DNA of 64,000 bases. Source: Mycolicibacterium hodleri. GTDB lineage: Bacteria; Actinomycetota; Actinomycetes; Mycobacteriales; Mycobacteriaceae. This document shows positions 28,134-38,892 of this stretch, piece by piece (within the stretch, counting starts at the first letter, position 1; every line of letters starts with the position of its first letter). The notes below the pieces were generated by a model. The model saw nothing but the letters and a program-made list of their open reading frames with translations, did no database searches and was not told the origin of the DNA. The stretch lies in assembly GCF_025822245.1 (NCBI RefSeq), contig NZ_JACKTL010000013.1:1-64000 (forward strand), written 5' to 3'. Made by a program: the position numbers and the translations under genes.

Positions 28134-29503
28134 GGCTCCCCCCTTCCGCGAGCGTGCGCGAGCAGCAATTCGACTGCGAGGGCGGCACTTTGGGCGGCGC
28201 TCTCCATCGTCGCCGACCAGTCGGTGGCGGTCCAGTCACCCGCCAGCACGAGGGACGGCACCGACGTGCGTTGCGATGGCCGCAGCGAATCCAACCCGAC
28301 CACCTGCGAGAAGGTCGCCCTGGGCATCTTGACCACCTGTGCCTCGACGACTTCCGCGGCGACGGCGGCCGGGTAGTACCGCCGCAGCAGCGCCATCTGT
28401 TCGGCCACGACGTCGTCGCCCGCCTTCGTGATCTGCTCGTAGGCGCCGCTGGTCGTCAGGCAGTAGAGCCACCCGCGGCCGGTGCTCCTGCCGTGCATGA
28501 TCTGCCGGTCGAAGACCTCGTCGACGACGCCCGTTCCGCCGATCAGTCCCTCGAACGCCGACTCGGTGCCCAGCGGCCGGTCCAGGTACAGGTTGGTGCT
28601 GACGATCGGGGTGTAGCCCAGTTTGTCTGCGGCGGAATAGATCTCGGCGTGCTCCGGCAGGTCGTCGAGCAAGCCCGCGACGTTGGAGTTGGGGACCGCG
28701 CACACGACGCCGTCGGCGGGCACCCTGGATCCGTCGTCGAGGAGCACGCCGGTGACCACGCCGTCGTCGATCTCGATCCGTCGCGCCACCGCCCGGTAGC
28801 GGACGTCGACGCCGCGCTGCTCGAAGACCCGGAGCGCGCCCGTGACGAAGAGGGTGTCGAGGTCGACGGTGGGATAGCCGATGGTCACCGGCGTGCGATG
28901 CCGCACCGCCATCCGGAAGCCGGTGGCCAACACCTTCGCGAAAACCGCGGCCGAACCACGCTCCACCGGTTCGGCAGCGATTCCCAGCGCGAGCCAGTCC
29001 CACAACGCTTCTCGCGCCGGCGCCGGCATGCCGAGCCGGTCGAACCATTGTCCGGTGCTCAGGTCGGCCAGGTCGGTTGGTGGGTGCAGCGCCTGCCAGC
29101 CGAGCCGCAGGGTGGCACGGGCGGCGCGCAGCCGGTCGGCGGCGGTCGCGTCGGGATGCACGCCGAACAGGGTGCGCACCGCGCCGAAGCCCGTCGTCTG
29201 CACCACCTTCTTGCGCCCGTCCGGCCAGCGCAGCGTAGACCTCTTGGGAAAGACGACGAACTCACGGGTGCCGACGCTGGTGAGGTACCGGAAGAGGTGC
29301 TCGTACCCGGTGGCGATGACGTGCTGGCCGTTGTCGGGCAGATCGTCGACCCGATCGGCCCGCATCGCCTGCGTCCGGCCACCGAGCCGCCCACGCCGCT
29401 CCAGCAACGTGACGTCCATGCCCGCCTCGGCCAGCCAAACCGCCGAGGCCAGGCCGGCCAGCCCGCCCCCGACGACCACGTATCGCCCTCGTCCGACGAC
29501 CAT
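28130..29503 (-). CDS. FAD-dependent oxidoreductase, HpnE/phytoene desaturase-like
   Basis: A 457-residue flavoprotein. The FAD dinucleotide fold is [20 protein letters not shown], with [13 protein letters not shown] as the second glycine motif and a C-terminal LAGDW for FAD. It resembles hydroxysqualene dehydroxylase HpnE and carotenoid desaturases. No squalene-hopene, hpnC/hpnD or crtB genes are near, so the substrate is not given by context. It ends against the ABC ATPase gene and starts 50 bp from a divergent amine-oxidase-like gene. Confidence 0.8.
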   Translation of the reverse strand: MVVGRGRYVVVGGGLAGLASAVWLAEAGMDVTLLERRGRLGGRTQAMRADRVDDLPDNGQHVIATGYEHLFRYLTSVGTREFVVFPKRSTLRWPDGRKKVVQTTGFGAVRTLFGVHPDATAADRLRAARATLRLGWQALHPPTDLADLSTGQWFDRLGMPAPAREALWDWLALGIAAEPVERGSAAVFAKVLATGFRMAVRHRTPVTIGYPTVDLDTLFVTGALRVFEQRGVDVRYRAVARRIEIDDGVVTGVLLDDGSRVPADGVVCAVPNSNVAGLLDDLPEHAEIYSAADKLGYTPIVSTNLYLDRPLGTESAFEGLIGGTGVVDEVFDRQIMHGRSTGRGWLYCLTTSGAYEQITKAGDDVVAEQMALLRRYYPAAVAAEVVEAQVVKMPRATFSQVVGLDSLRPSQRTSVPSLVLAGDWTATDWSATMESAAQSAALAVELLLAHARGRGEP

Positions 29504-29553
29504 CTCGCCAACCTACGCCTGGTCGAGCGGGGTGATCTGGGAGAGTGACGTCC

Positions 29554-30916
29554 ATGTCACCTCGCACGTCCGTCGACGCCGACGTCGTCATCGTCGGAGC
29601 CGGGCTCTCGGGAATGGTCGCCGCCCGGACGGTGCTCGCCGCGGGCTTGACGCCCGTCGTCCTCGAGGCCGACGACCGCGTCGGCGGACGCATCCTCACC
29701 GAGGACGTGCTGCCGGGGGTGAGCGTCGAGCTCGGCGCACAGTGGATCGGCGACACACACGAGCGGATGTTCCGGCTGGCCGACGAGCTCGGCGTCGAGA
29801 CCTTCCCGCAGTACGACGAGGGTGAGACGTCCTACGACCTCGGCGGCTCCGGGGTGTTGCGGGAGAATGACTTTCACTCCCGATTCGCCGACGAGCTGGC
29901 CGAGTTGGAGCGCGTCCTGCGCCGTCTGGACGAGCTCGCCGCCGACGTGCCGGTCGAGGCTCCGTGGTTGGCGCCGCGGGCCGACGAGTGGGACGTCATC
30001 AGCGCGGGCACCTGGTACGACGACCAGGGCCTGTCGCCGGTCGCGCGGACCCTGCTGGAGATTTGCACCGTCGGGATTCTCGCGGTGCCGACCGTCGAGG
30101 TGTCGTTCCTGCACTTGCTGTTCACCATTCAGACCTGCGGCGTGACCGCCGAACTTTTCGCCGAATCCGAGGGCGGCGCCCAGACCACCCGGTTCGTCGG
30201 CGGCACGGGTGAGATCCCCCGGCGGCTCGCGGCACTCATCGCCGACCACATCGTGCTCCACGCCCCGGTGCAGACCATCGAGCACGCGAAGGACGGCGTC
30301 ACCGTGCACTGCCGCGGCGGACTGGTGGCCCGCGGCCGCCGCGTCATCGTCGCCATCTCACCGACGTTGGCCGGCCGGATTCTCTACGACCCGCCGCTGT
30401 CCGGGATCCGCGATCAGCTGACTCAGCGGCTGCCCAACGGCTCGGCGATGAAGGCGTTCTTCGTCTACGACGAACCCTTCTGGCGCGCAGACGGATTCAA
30501 CGGGCAGCTCATCTCCGACGTCGGCCCGGCGCGAATGTCCAACGACAGCTGCCTTCCCGGTGACGACCACGGGGTGATCCTGCTGTTCCTGGAAGGTGAT
30601 CAGGCGCGCACCTTCGGGCGTCTTCCCGCCGACGAACGACGCTCCGCGCTGACCGCGGAGTTGGTGCGCCACTTCGGCGCCAAGGCCGCGACACCGGAGT
30701 GCTACGTCGACGGCGAATGGTCGGATCGGCAGTGGACCCGCGGCTGCTACAACGCCAACCACGGCCCGCACGTGTGGACCACCTACGGTGAAGCGCTCGC
30801 GGCACCGATCGGCGTGATCCACTGGGCGTCCACCGACACGGCCACCCACTGGAGCGCCTACATGGAGGGGGCCGTCGAGGCGGGCGAGCGCGCGGCGTTG
30901 GCGGTCGTCGACTCCC

Positions 30917-30924
<8 letters not shown>
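29554..30924 (+). CDS. Flavin-containing amine oxidase (AofH-like)
   Basis: A 456-residue flavoprotein. It has VVIVGAGLSGMVAA as FAD fold, GGRILTED, LELGAQW-type VELGAQWIG, and the C-terminal segment WASTDTATHWSAYMEGA that contacts the flavin in monoamine oxidases. Such enzymes oxidise amines to imines with release of peroxide. The mammalian flavin-linking Cys region is not obvious, so the FAD is probably non-covalent. The ATG at 29554 follows GGGAGAG; the GTG at 29545 is too close to it. It overlaps the P450 gene tail-to-tail by 8 bp. Confidence 0.82.
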
Positions 30925-33387
<2,463 letters not shown>

Positions 33388-33411
33388 TCACATCGCGAGT
33401 GCCTCGCGCCC

Positions 33412-34314
33412 CTAGGCCAGGAAGCGCACGATCGCATCGGCGAGCTCTTCGCCGGCATCCTCCTGGAGGAAGTGCCCGGCACCGTGGATCACGGGGTGCT
33501 CGACGCCCTGGGCGCCGCGCATCTGGCTGATGAAGATCGGACCCATGGCTCCGGTGATCGGATCGCCGTCGCTGAAGGCCACCAGCATCGGAGTTGGGCT
33601 GTCGCGCAACGTCACCCAGGCCTTCAGGTTGGCCGCGCTCGCGGGGTCGTCCGGCGAGGTGGGCACCAGACCGGGCATCGCCCGCGGCCCCGCACAGTAC
33701 GAATCGTCGGGGAACGGCGCGTCGTAGGCCGCACGGACCTCGTCGGCCATGGGACGCAGGCAGCCGGACTGGACGAATCGACCGACCTCGATCTCGGGCA
33801 TCCCCTGAATCGCCTTGCGGAACTGCCACCAGATGTCGGGCATCGGCAGGTCGCCGGTGGGCAACCCCGTGTTGGCGACCACGATCCGCGCGACGCGTTC
33901 GGGGTGTTCGGCGGCCAGCCGCAGGCCGATGAGCCCACCCCAATCCTGGCCGACGACCGTGACGCGCTGCAGGTCCAGTTCGTCGAAGAGCGCCGCCCGC
34001 ATCCACTCGACGTGCCTGGCATAGCTGTGGTCACCGATCTCGGTGGGCTTGTCCGACCGACCGAATCCCACCAGGTCGGGACAGACGACGCGGTGACCGG
34101 CCGCCACCAGAATCGGGATCATCCGACGGTAGAGGTAGGACCAGGACGGTTCGCCGTGCAACAGCAGTACCGGGTCGGCGTCGGCGGGACCGTCCTCGAC
34201 CCAGGCGACGCGGAGGCGTCCGCCGTCGGTGTCGTCGACGTCGCAGTACCGCGGCGGGTATGGAAAGTCCGACAGGGCGGCAAAGCGGTCGTCCGGAGTG
34301 CGCAGCGACTTCAC
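33412..34314 (-). CDS. Haloalkane dehalogenase-like alpha/beta hydrolase
   Basis: A 300-residue alpha/beta hydrolase with the haloalkane dehalogenase plan. The oxyanion segment is LLHGEPSWSYLYR, the nucleophile Asp lies in VGQDWGG, a PDLVGFGRSDKP loop follows the oxyanion hole, and the catalytic His is near GAGHFLQED. The pattern is close to mycobacterial DhmA (Rv2296). The halide-binding Trp next to the nucleophile (DW) is present. The GTG at 34314 gives VKSLRTPDDRF; longer in-frame starts up to 34470 run into non-homologous sequence. Epoxide hydrolase activity remains possible. Confidence 0.85.
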   Translation of the reverse strand: MKSLRTPDDRFAALSDFPYPPRYCDVDDTDGGRLRVAWVEDGPADADPVLLLHGEPSWSYLYRRMIPILVAAGHRVVCPDLVGFGRSDKPTEIGDHSYARHVEWMRAALFDELDLQRVTVVGQDWGGLIGLRLAAEHPERVARIVVANTGLPTGDLPMPDIWWQFRKAIQGMPEIEVGRFVQSGCLRPMADEVRAAYDAPFPDDSYCAGPRAMPGLVPTSPDDPASAANLKAWVTLRDSPTPMLVAFSDGDPITGAMGPIFISQMRGAQGVEHPVIHGAGHFLQEDAGEELADAIVRFLA

Positions 34315-34472
34315 CTTCGCGAACCTACGCCGCCCGTTCCCCGGATGCCGCCGTGGGCGCGTCGGCGTCGGGCAATTCGGGCAATCCCGTGTCCGCCGTG
34401 CCGTCTCACACCATAATTCGTGGGACGGTCCGTTGATCTTGATGGATTGCATCGACGACGAGGAGAACACAC

Positions 34473-34979
34473 GTGAAGCAAGTGCTGATGGTCGTGGGGG
34501 GCGCCGCCATCGTCGTCGCCGGCCTCGCGGGCTGTTCGTCGGGGGACAAGTCGTCGACGGGGTCCTCGAGTTCGAGCTCGAGCTCCAGTTCGAGTTCGTC
34601 CTCGTCGAGCAGTTCGAGTGCGGCCTCGACGACCGCCGAAGCCGCTGCGGCCACCAAGGTCACCATCGACGGCAAGCCCAAGGACGTCGGCGGCAAGGTC
34701 GTGTGCGCCTCCATGGGCGGCAACCTCAACGTCGCCATCGGCGAGTCCATGACCGGGATCGCCGCCGTCATCAGCGAATCCGACCCGCCGACGGTCACGT
34801 CCGTGGGCCTGGGCAACGTCGACGGCATCACCCTCGCGATGGGTGGCGGCCAGGGTGACGCCACGGCAACCAAGGTCGGCAACACCTACACGATCACTGG
34901 CAACGCCTTCGGCATCGACATGGCCAACCCGCTGCAGCCCGCGAAGAAGCCCTTCGAACTCGAGTTCACCTGCCCGTAG
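34473..34979 (+). CDS. lpqH: Lipoprotein LpqH (19-kDa antigen family)
   Basis: A 168-residue lipoprotein with a signal peptide and lipobox LAGC (C21). A serine-only linker follows and then the LpqH domain: [39 protein letters not shown] and a final Cys in FTCP. The two cysteines are probably disulfide-bonded. In M. tuberculosis the homolog is a TLR2-active surface glycolipoprotein whose linker is Thr-rich. Here the linker holds 19 consecutive serines. The GTG start follows AGGAG. Confidence 0.9.
   Translation: MKQVLMVVGGAAIVVAGLAGCSSGDKSSTGSSSSSSSSSSSSSSSSSSSAASTTAEAAAATKVTIDGKPKDVGGKVVCASMGGNLNVAIGESMTGIAAVISESDPPTVTSVGLGNVDGITLAMGGGQGDATATKVGNTYTITGNAFGIDMANPLQPAKKPFELEFTCP
34563..34619 (+). 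repeat. Serine-codon low-complexity tract in lpqH
   Basis: Nineteen successive serine codons (mixed TCG, AGT, AGC, TCC) encode residues 31-49 of LpqH. The mixed codons make slippage less likely than in a pure repeat. The tract probably forms a flexible, glycosylated wall-spanning linker. Confidence 0.85.
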
Positions 34980-34999
34980 ACAGACTCCGAGAGCGAGCC

Positions 35000-35031
35000 G
35001 GCGGCGGCTCCCCCACATGGGTGTCGCCGCC
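35000..35031. terminator. Possible hairpin terminator
   Basis: GGCGGCG at 35000-35006 pairs with CGCCGCC at 35025-35031, with a smaller CCC/GGG helix inside. It separates the convergent lpqH and 94-residue hypothetical genes. No T-run follows. Confidence 0.35.
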
Positions 35032-35315
35032 TAACCTTCGCCGGTCTCCATGCGCAGGTCGTACACGTAGGCCGCATCACCTTTGCGGCTCACCCATGCG
35101 CCCACCGGTGGCAGCGCGCCGGTTCCGGCGCCGTCGAAGGGGCGGCTCAACACCTGTCCCGTCGGATCGACTACGCACCAACCGAAGTCGGGTAGACGCC
35201 GACAGAACAACTCCAGGTCGACCCGACGGTAGACCAACTCGTCCTCGGGCGACTCGCGCTCTCGCCTGAACTCGTAGGCCACGCCGTCGCCACGACGGAC
35301 GAAGCGGATGCTCAT
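35031..35315 (-). CDS. Hypothetical protein
   Basis: A 94-residue soluble protein with a basic and acidic N-terminal half (RFVRRGDGVAYEFRRERE), a central CVVDPTGQVLSRPFDG strand pair and a tyrosine-rich end. It may be a small beta-rich fold. The ATG at 35315 lies 18 bp from the divergent GNAT gene, so the two share a promoter region. No family is recognised. Confidence 0.65.
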   Translation of the reverse strand: MSIRFVRRGDGVAYEFRRERESPEDELVYRRVDLELFCRRLPDFGWCVVDPTGQVLSRPFDGAGTGALPPVGAWVSRKGDAAYVYDLRMETGEG

Positions 35316-35333
35316 CGGACTAGTGTCCCCGGG

Positions 35334-35822
35334 ATGAGCGAGTCGCATCCGAGGAGGGCCACCCACGACGACGTCGAGGGCATTCGACGACTCGTCGCGG
35401 CCGCCTTCGGCAAGTACGTCGACCGGATCGGCAGGCCACCGGCGCCGATGTCCGCCGACTACGCGGAACTGCTTGAGACGTCCAGGGTCTGGGTGGTCGA
35501 CCACCGCGACGAGATCGTCGGCGTCCTCGTCACGCAGGCCCAGCCCAACCACCTGCTGCTCGACGTCGTCGCCGTCGCGCCGACGGCCCAGGGTGGCGGC
35601 CACGGGCGGGTCCTGCTGTCGAGGGCCGACCAAGACGCACGGGAACAGGACCTGAAGGAAATTCGGCTGTGCACCAACCAGGCGATGACGGAGAACCTCG
35701 AGTTCTATCCCCGACAGGGCTTCCGCGAGACCAGTCGCGGCGTCCAAGACGGCTATCACCGCGTGTTCTTTGCCAAGGCAGTGCTCGCCGACGGCCCGCC
35801 GTCCCCCACCATCGAGGAGTGA
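35334..35822 (+). CDS. GNAT-family N-acetyltransferase
   Basis: A 162-residue acetyltransferase. The core motif A is LDVVAVAPTAQGGGHGRVLL, whose Gln/Gly-x-Gly region binds acetyl-CoA pyrophosphate. The following NLEFYPRQGFRE is the motif B region. The substrate (amine or amino group) is unknown. It ends 4 nt before the crotonase gene, so the two may be co-transcribed. Confidence 0.85.
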   Translation: MSESHPRRATHDDVEGIRRLVAAAFGKYVDRIGRPPAPMSADYAELLETSRVWVVDHRDEIVGVLVTQAQPNHLLLDVVAVAPTAQGGGHGRVLLSRADQDAREQDLKEIRLCTNQAMTENLEFYPRQGFRETSRGVQDGYHRVFFAKAVLADGPPSPTIEE

Positions 35823-35826
35823 ATCC

Positions 35827-36480
35827 ATGCCCATCACCGTGACCCACACCGACACGATCGCCGTCCTCGACCTTGGCGACGACGAGAACCGATTCTCGCT
35901 GGACTTCCTCGACGAACTCGAGGGTCGGATCGCCGAGGTCGTCTCGGCGGGGGCCGGCGGGCTGGTCACCACCGGGACGGGGAAGTTCTACTCCAACGGT
36001 CTGGACCTCGACTGGCTGTTGGCGCACGGCGACCAGATGCAGTCCTACGTCGGACGCGTCCACGCCCTGTTCTCCCGCGTGCTGACGTGTCCGATGCCGA
36101 CCGCCGCCGCACTCAACGGGCACGCCTTCGGTGCGGGCGCGATGCTCGCGGTGGCCCACGACTACCGCGTCATGCGTAGCGATCGAGGCTTCTTCTGCTT
36201 CCCCGAGGTGGACATCCGCATCCCGTTCACCCCGGGCATGGCCGCGCTGATCCAGGCCAAGCTGACCCCGGCGGCCGCCGTGGCGTCAATGACCACCGGA
36301 CGGCGTTTCGGCGGCGGCGACGCACTGACCGTCCGCATCGTCGACGCGACCGCCGCCGATGACTCCGTCGTGGGCGACGCGGTCGCCCTGCTTTCGCCTC
36401 TCGGCGGGAAGGACCCCGGGACGCTGGGAGCCATCAAGGCCACGATGTACGGCCCGGCCGTCGCCGCGCTCGCGTCCTAG
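35827..36480 (+). CDS. Enoyl-CoA hydratase/isomerase (crotonase) family protein
   Basis: A 217-residue crotonase-fold protein, shorter than the usual 260. The oxyanion-hole segments are GKFYSNGLDLDWL and ALNGHAFGAGAML. The positions of the two hydratase glutamates are not both conserved, with PEVDIRIPFTPG in the second region. This pattern is more like delta-enoyl-CoA isomerases or non-hydratase members. The ATG at 35827 follows GAGGAG within the GNAT stop region. Acts on acyl-CoA; the pathway is not indicated by neighbours. Confidence 0.82.
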   Translation: MPITVTHTDTIAVLDLGDDENRFSLDFLDELEGRIAEVVSAGAGGLVTTGTGKFYSNGLDLDWLLAHGDQMQSYVGRVHALFSRVLTCPMPTAAALNGHAFGAGAMLAVAHDYRVMRSDRGFFCFPEVDIRIPFTPGMAALIQAKLTPAAAVASMTTGRRFGGGDALTVRIVDATAADDSVVGDAVALLSPLGGKDPGTLGAIKATMYGPAVAALAS

Positions 36481-36481
36481 G

Positions 36482-37225
36482 TCATAGCGGGGTAGGTCTG
36501 CCGAAGCTGGCCCACACTCCTGGCGAGTACAGCCCGCGGAGTGGTTCGCCCACCGGTTCCACGCCACTGGCCGCGACCAGATCGTCGGCAAGTTCGACGA
36601 TCCTGGCCGAGTGGAGGGGGAAGGGTACGTGCGCGTTGGGCACCCACCACGTGCGGCCGGCCTTGCGGGTGTGTGCGCCCCATCGCGCGGTGAGCCAGGT
36701 CTCGAGGGGAGTGGGGTCGACGAGCGGGCCCACCTCGACGCCGACCCTGCTGCGGAGTCCGCGGTGCGGAAGTCGTCGCACGCTGTCGTAGGTGATGCGT
36801 CGGCCCTCCCGGGTCATCCGCATCCGTGCCCACGTGTACGGCGTGCCCAGTGCCGTGCGGCTCACGGGCACGACGGCCAGCCGCGCGGTCTCCAACGACC
36901 GGAAGAGCACGCCGTGGCGGCCGTCGTCGTCGGTGGAGTACAGCCGCACGTTGGTCTCGAGGAACCGCCCAAAGTAGGGAATCGCGCGCGGAATGCCCAG
37001 CGACAGTTGGCTCATCGCGAACGGCACCAGACCCACGTACGTCACGCCGGCGCCGAACACGTCCGGCCGGGCGCCGTCGGGAAACATGTGCGCGACGGCG
37101 CCCGGGTCCACCGGCCAGTGCACGAAGGTCAGATCACCCCAGAATTGGCGGGTGAACACCGGCCGCGGCACCGCAGGTGCCGTGACGGCGAATCCCTCGG
37201 GCAACGACTCGGACACGTTGCCCAT
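36482..37225 (-). CDS. DUF2071 (YqjF-like) protein
   Basis: A 247-residue protein of the DUF2071 family, recognised by FTRQFWGDLTFVHWPVDP near the start, VTYVGLVPFAMSQ and FLETNVRLYSTDDDGRHGVLF. Members have an acetoacetate decarboxylase-like fold and no proven reaction. It ends 1 bp from the stop of the convergent crotonase gene and lies 7 bp downstream of the DUF3072 gene. Confidence 0.82.
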   Translation of the reverse strand: MGNVSESLPEGFAVTAPAVPRPVFTRQFWGDLTFVHWPVDPGAVAHMFPDGARPDVFGAGVTYVGLVPFAMSQLSLGIPRAIPYFGRFLETNVRLYSTDDDGRHGVLFRSLETARLAVVPVSRTALGTPYTWARMRMTREGRRITYDSVRRLPHRGLRSRVGVEVGPLVDPTPLETWLTARWGAHTRKAGRTWWVPNAHVPFPLHSARIVELADDLVAASGVEPVGEPLRGLYSPGVWASFGRPTPL

Positions 37226-37232
37226 CGTGTCA

Positions 37233-37457
37233 CTAGCCGTTGGCGCCCCGACCGGTCTGCTGCTGCAGTTCGTCGATCAGATCCGACGCCGCCGCCTTCG
37301 TCAGGTCGTCGGGCACCTCCCGCCCGGCTTCCTGGGCCAACGTGTGCAGATAACTGCGTTGCGGACCGGTCATCGGCTCGTCACCGGTAACCCATTCCGA
37401 CGTATCCTTCTCAGCTGTTTCGCTCGGCGCCTGCTGCGCATCGTCGCTCACTGACAT
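37233..37457 (-). CDS. DUF3072 domain protein
   Basis: A 74-residue acidic protein. The segment EWVTGDEPMTGPQRSYLHTL followed by a C-terminal LIDELQQ helix is the DUF3072 pattern, common in actinobacteria and often found near stress genes. The ATG at 37457 has GGAGGTGA directly upstream. Probably an operon with the DUF2071 gene. No function is known. Confidence 0.82.
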   Translation of the reverse strand: MSVSDDAQQAPSETAEKDTSEWVTGDEPMTGPQRSYLHTLAQEAGREVPDDLTKAAASDLIDELQQQTGRGANG

Positions 37458-37520
37458 CACCTCCAGGCACCGAATATCCGTCGCACGTCTGTTCGAAACC
37501 TGCCCGGCAGTTTCGGGTGG

Positions 37521-37769
37521 GTGACCCCGGGGCACCCGCCAGCAGTGCCCATCGACGAGGAACCCACGACCACCGACGACGACGTCAGGCTCGTCCGCCT
37601 GACGGCGGGCGGTCCGATGATGGTTCAGGGTCCCGTGCGCGTCGAGACGCCCGACGGCTCGACCGTCGAATCCGACAGGTTCATGGTGGCGATCTGCACC
37701 TGTCGACGCAGCAAGACCTACCCGCTGTGCGACACGAGCCACCGCAAGCGGCGCCGCTCCACCCCCTGA
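37521..37769 (+). CDS. CDGSH iron-sulfur domain protein
   Basis: An 82-residue protein ending with the mitoNEET-type cluster motif C-x-C-x-S-x3-P-x-C-D-x2-H (CTCRRSKTYPLCDTSHRKR). Three Cys and one His hold a redox-active 2Fe-2S cluster. A beta-rich N-terminal region (MMVQGPVRVETPDG) precedes it. The GTG at 37521 lies 63 bp from the divergent DUF3072 gene. Its redox partner is unknown; a ferritin-like gene follows. Confidence 0.85.
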   Translation: MTPGHPPAVPIDEEPTTTDDDVRLVRLTAGGPMMVQGPVRVETPDGSTVESDRFMVAICTCRRSKTYPLCDTSHRKRRRSTP

Positions 37770-37880
37770 GACCTGGACCACAATGCGGCGTCGAGGCGGT
37801 TATCAGATGGCGCGACGGGTACGCAACTTGGGAAGGTGCACCCCGCGCCGAGACCCATCAACGCCGAAGGGGCGAACCCC

Positions 37881-38840
37881 ATGAGTACCACCACGAATAC
37901 CCTGATCGCACAATTGCGCGCGCTTCTCGACCTGACCAACACCGAGATTCAGGTCGCCGAAACACGCGTTGCCCAGGCCCGTACCGAGGCCGTCCGACGG
38001 GAGCTGACGCAGAACGCCGACAACGGACGGGACCGCGCCGAGGCCATCGAAAAGGCGATCCGCCAGCTGGGCGGCCGCCCCGACGTGATCGGCCCGTTCC
38101 TGGGACGCGCCGCCGCCGCCGTCAAGGCCCTGACCGAGCAGGCGCAGCCGTTCGACGAGGCGCTGCTGGGCGATCTCGCACTGGAGCACCAGCTCTTCGA
38201 CCGGGCGCGCTACGTGAAGGCGCTCGCCGTTGCCGCGCAGGAGTCCGACGTCGAGGCCCTCGCCTCGCGACTCATCACCGCGCACTCCGCCACCGTGGAC
38301 TGGCTGACCACCGTCCTCGCCGAGGACGCCCTCGGCGGGCCCGCCGCCCTGCGCCGCACGCCGCTGCAGGCCGCTGCCGGAACCGCCATCCAGCTGGTCA
38401 ACGTGCCGGTCAACTGGTCGGTCCGCAGCCTGGACAAGGCCGTCGACACCGTGCGCGCCACGCCGCTGGCCGTGAGTGAACTGATCAGCCGCGGCAAGCG
38501 CGTCGGCGACGTCGCGAGCAAGACCGTGACGGCGTCGCGTGACGCCGCACTGGAGACCGCGGAGGCCGTCATCCGCGACGGCGGCGCGGAGCGTGCCGCC
38601 GACGTCCTGCACTCCGCTCGCAGCGCCACCGGCGCCCTCGACGCCGACGAGCTGCCGGTCGACGGGTACGACGAGCTGAACGTGTCCGAGGCCGTGAGCG
38701 CCATCAAGGCACTCAGCAGCCCGGCCGACGTCCGCACGATCCTCGCCTACGAAGAGGCGCACAAGGCGCGTCAGGGCGTGGTGTCGGCGGCGCAGACCCG
38801 CATCGCCGCCATCGCCCAGGAAGTCGTCGGCATCAGCTGA
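37881..38840 (+). CDS. Ferritin-like fold protein
   Basis: A 319-residue, mostly alpha-helical protein. The first 165 residues look like a ferritin-like four-helix bundle of the DUF892 kind: LRALLDLTNTEIQVAE, RAEAIEKAIRQLGG, LALEHQLFDRARYVKALA and SRLITAHSATVDWL. They keep several Glu/His at bundle positions, though a full di-iron set is not certain. The rest is a helical tail (VASKTVTASRDAAL and further). It is followed by a strong terminator. Iron handling is only a guess. Confidence 0.72.
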   Translation: MSTTTNTLIAQLRALLDLTNTEIQVAETRVAQARTEAVRRELTQNADNGRDRAEAIEKAIRQLGGRPDVIGPFLGRAAAAVKALTEQAQPFDEALLGDLALEHQLFDRARYVKALAVAAQESDVEALASRLITAHSATVDWLTTVLAEDALGGPAALRRTPLQAAAGTAIQLVNVPVNWSVRSLDKAVDTVRATPLAVSELISRGKRVGDVASKTVTASRDAALETAEAVIRDGGAERAADVLHSARSATGALDADELPVDGYDELNVSEAVSAIKALSSPADVRTILAYEEAHKARQGVVSAAQTRIAAIAQEVVGIS

Positions 38841-38855
38841 TCCCACGTACGTCGC

Positions 38856-38890
38856 AAAGCCCCGCGGTCCCACCCGGACCGCGGGGCTTT
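38856..38890. terminator. Bidirectional intrinsic terminator
   Basis: A perfect 15-bp stem, AAAGCCCCGCGGTCC (38856-38870) with GGACCGCGGGGCTTT (38876-38890), encloses the loop CACCC. A/T runs at both edges suit both directions. It lies between the convergent ferritin-like and aldo/keto reductase genes. Confidence 0.9.
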
Positions 38891-38892
38891 CG

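Noticed and set aside
34563..34619. CRISPR-like or VNTR repeat
   Set aside because: It is a serine-codon run inside lpqH without spacers or a fixed nucleotide period.
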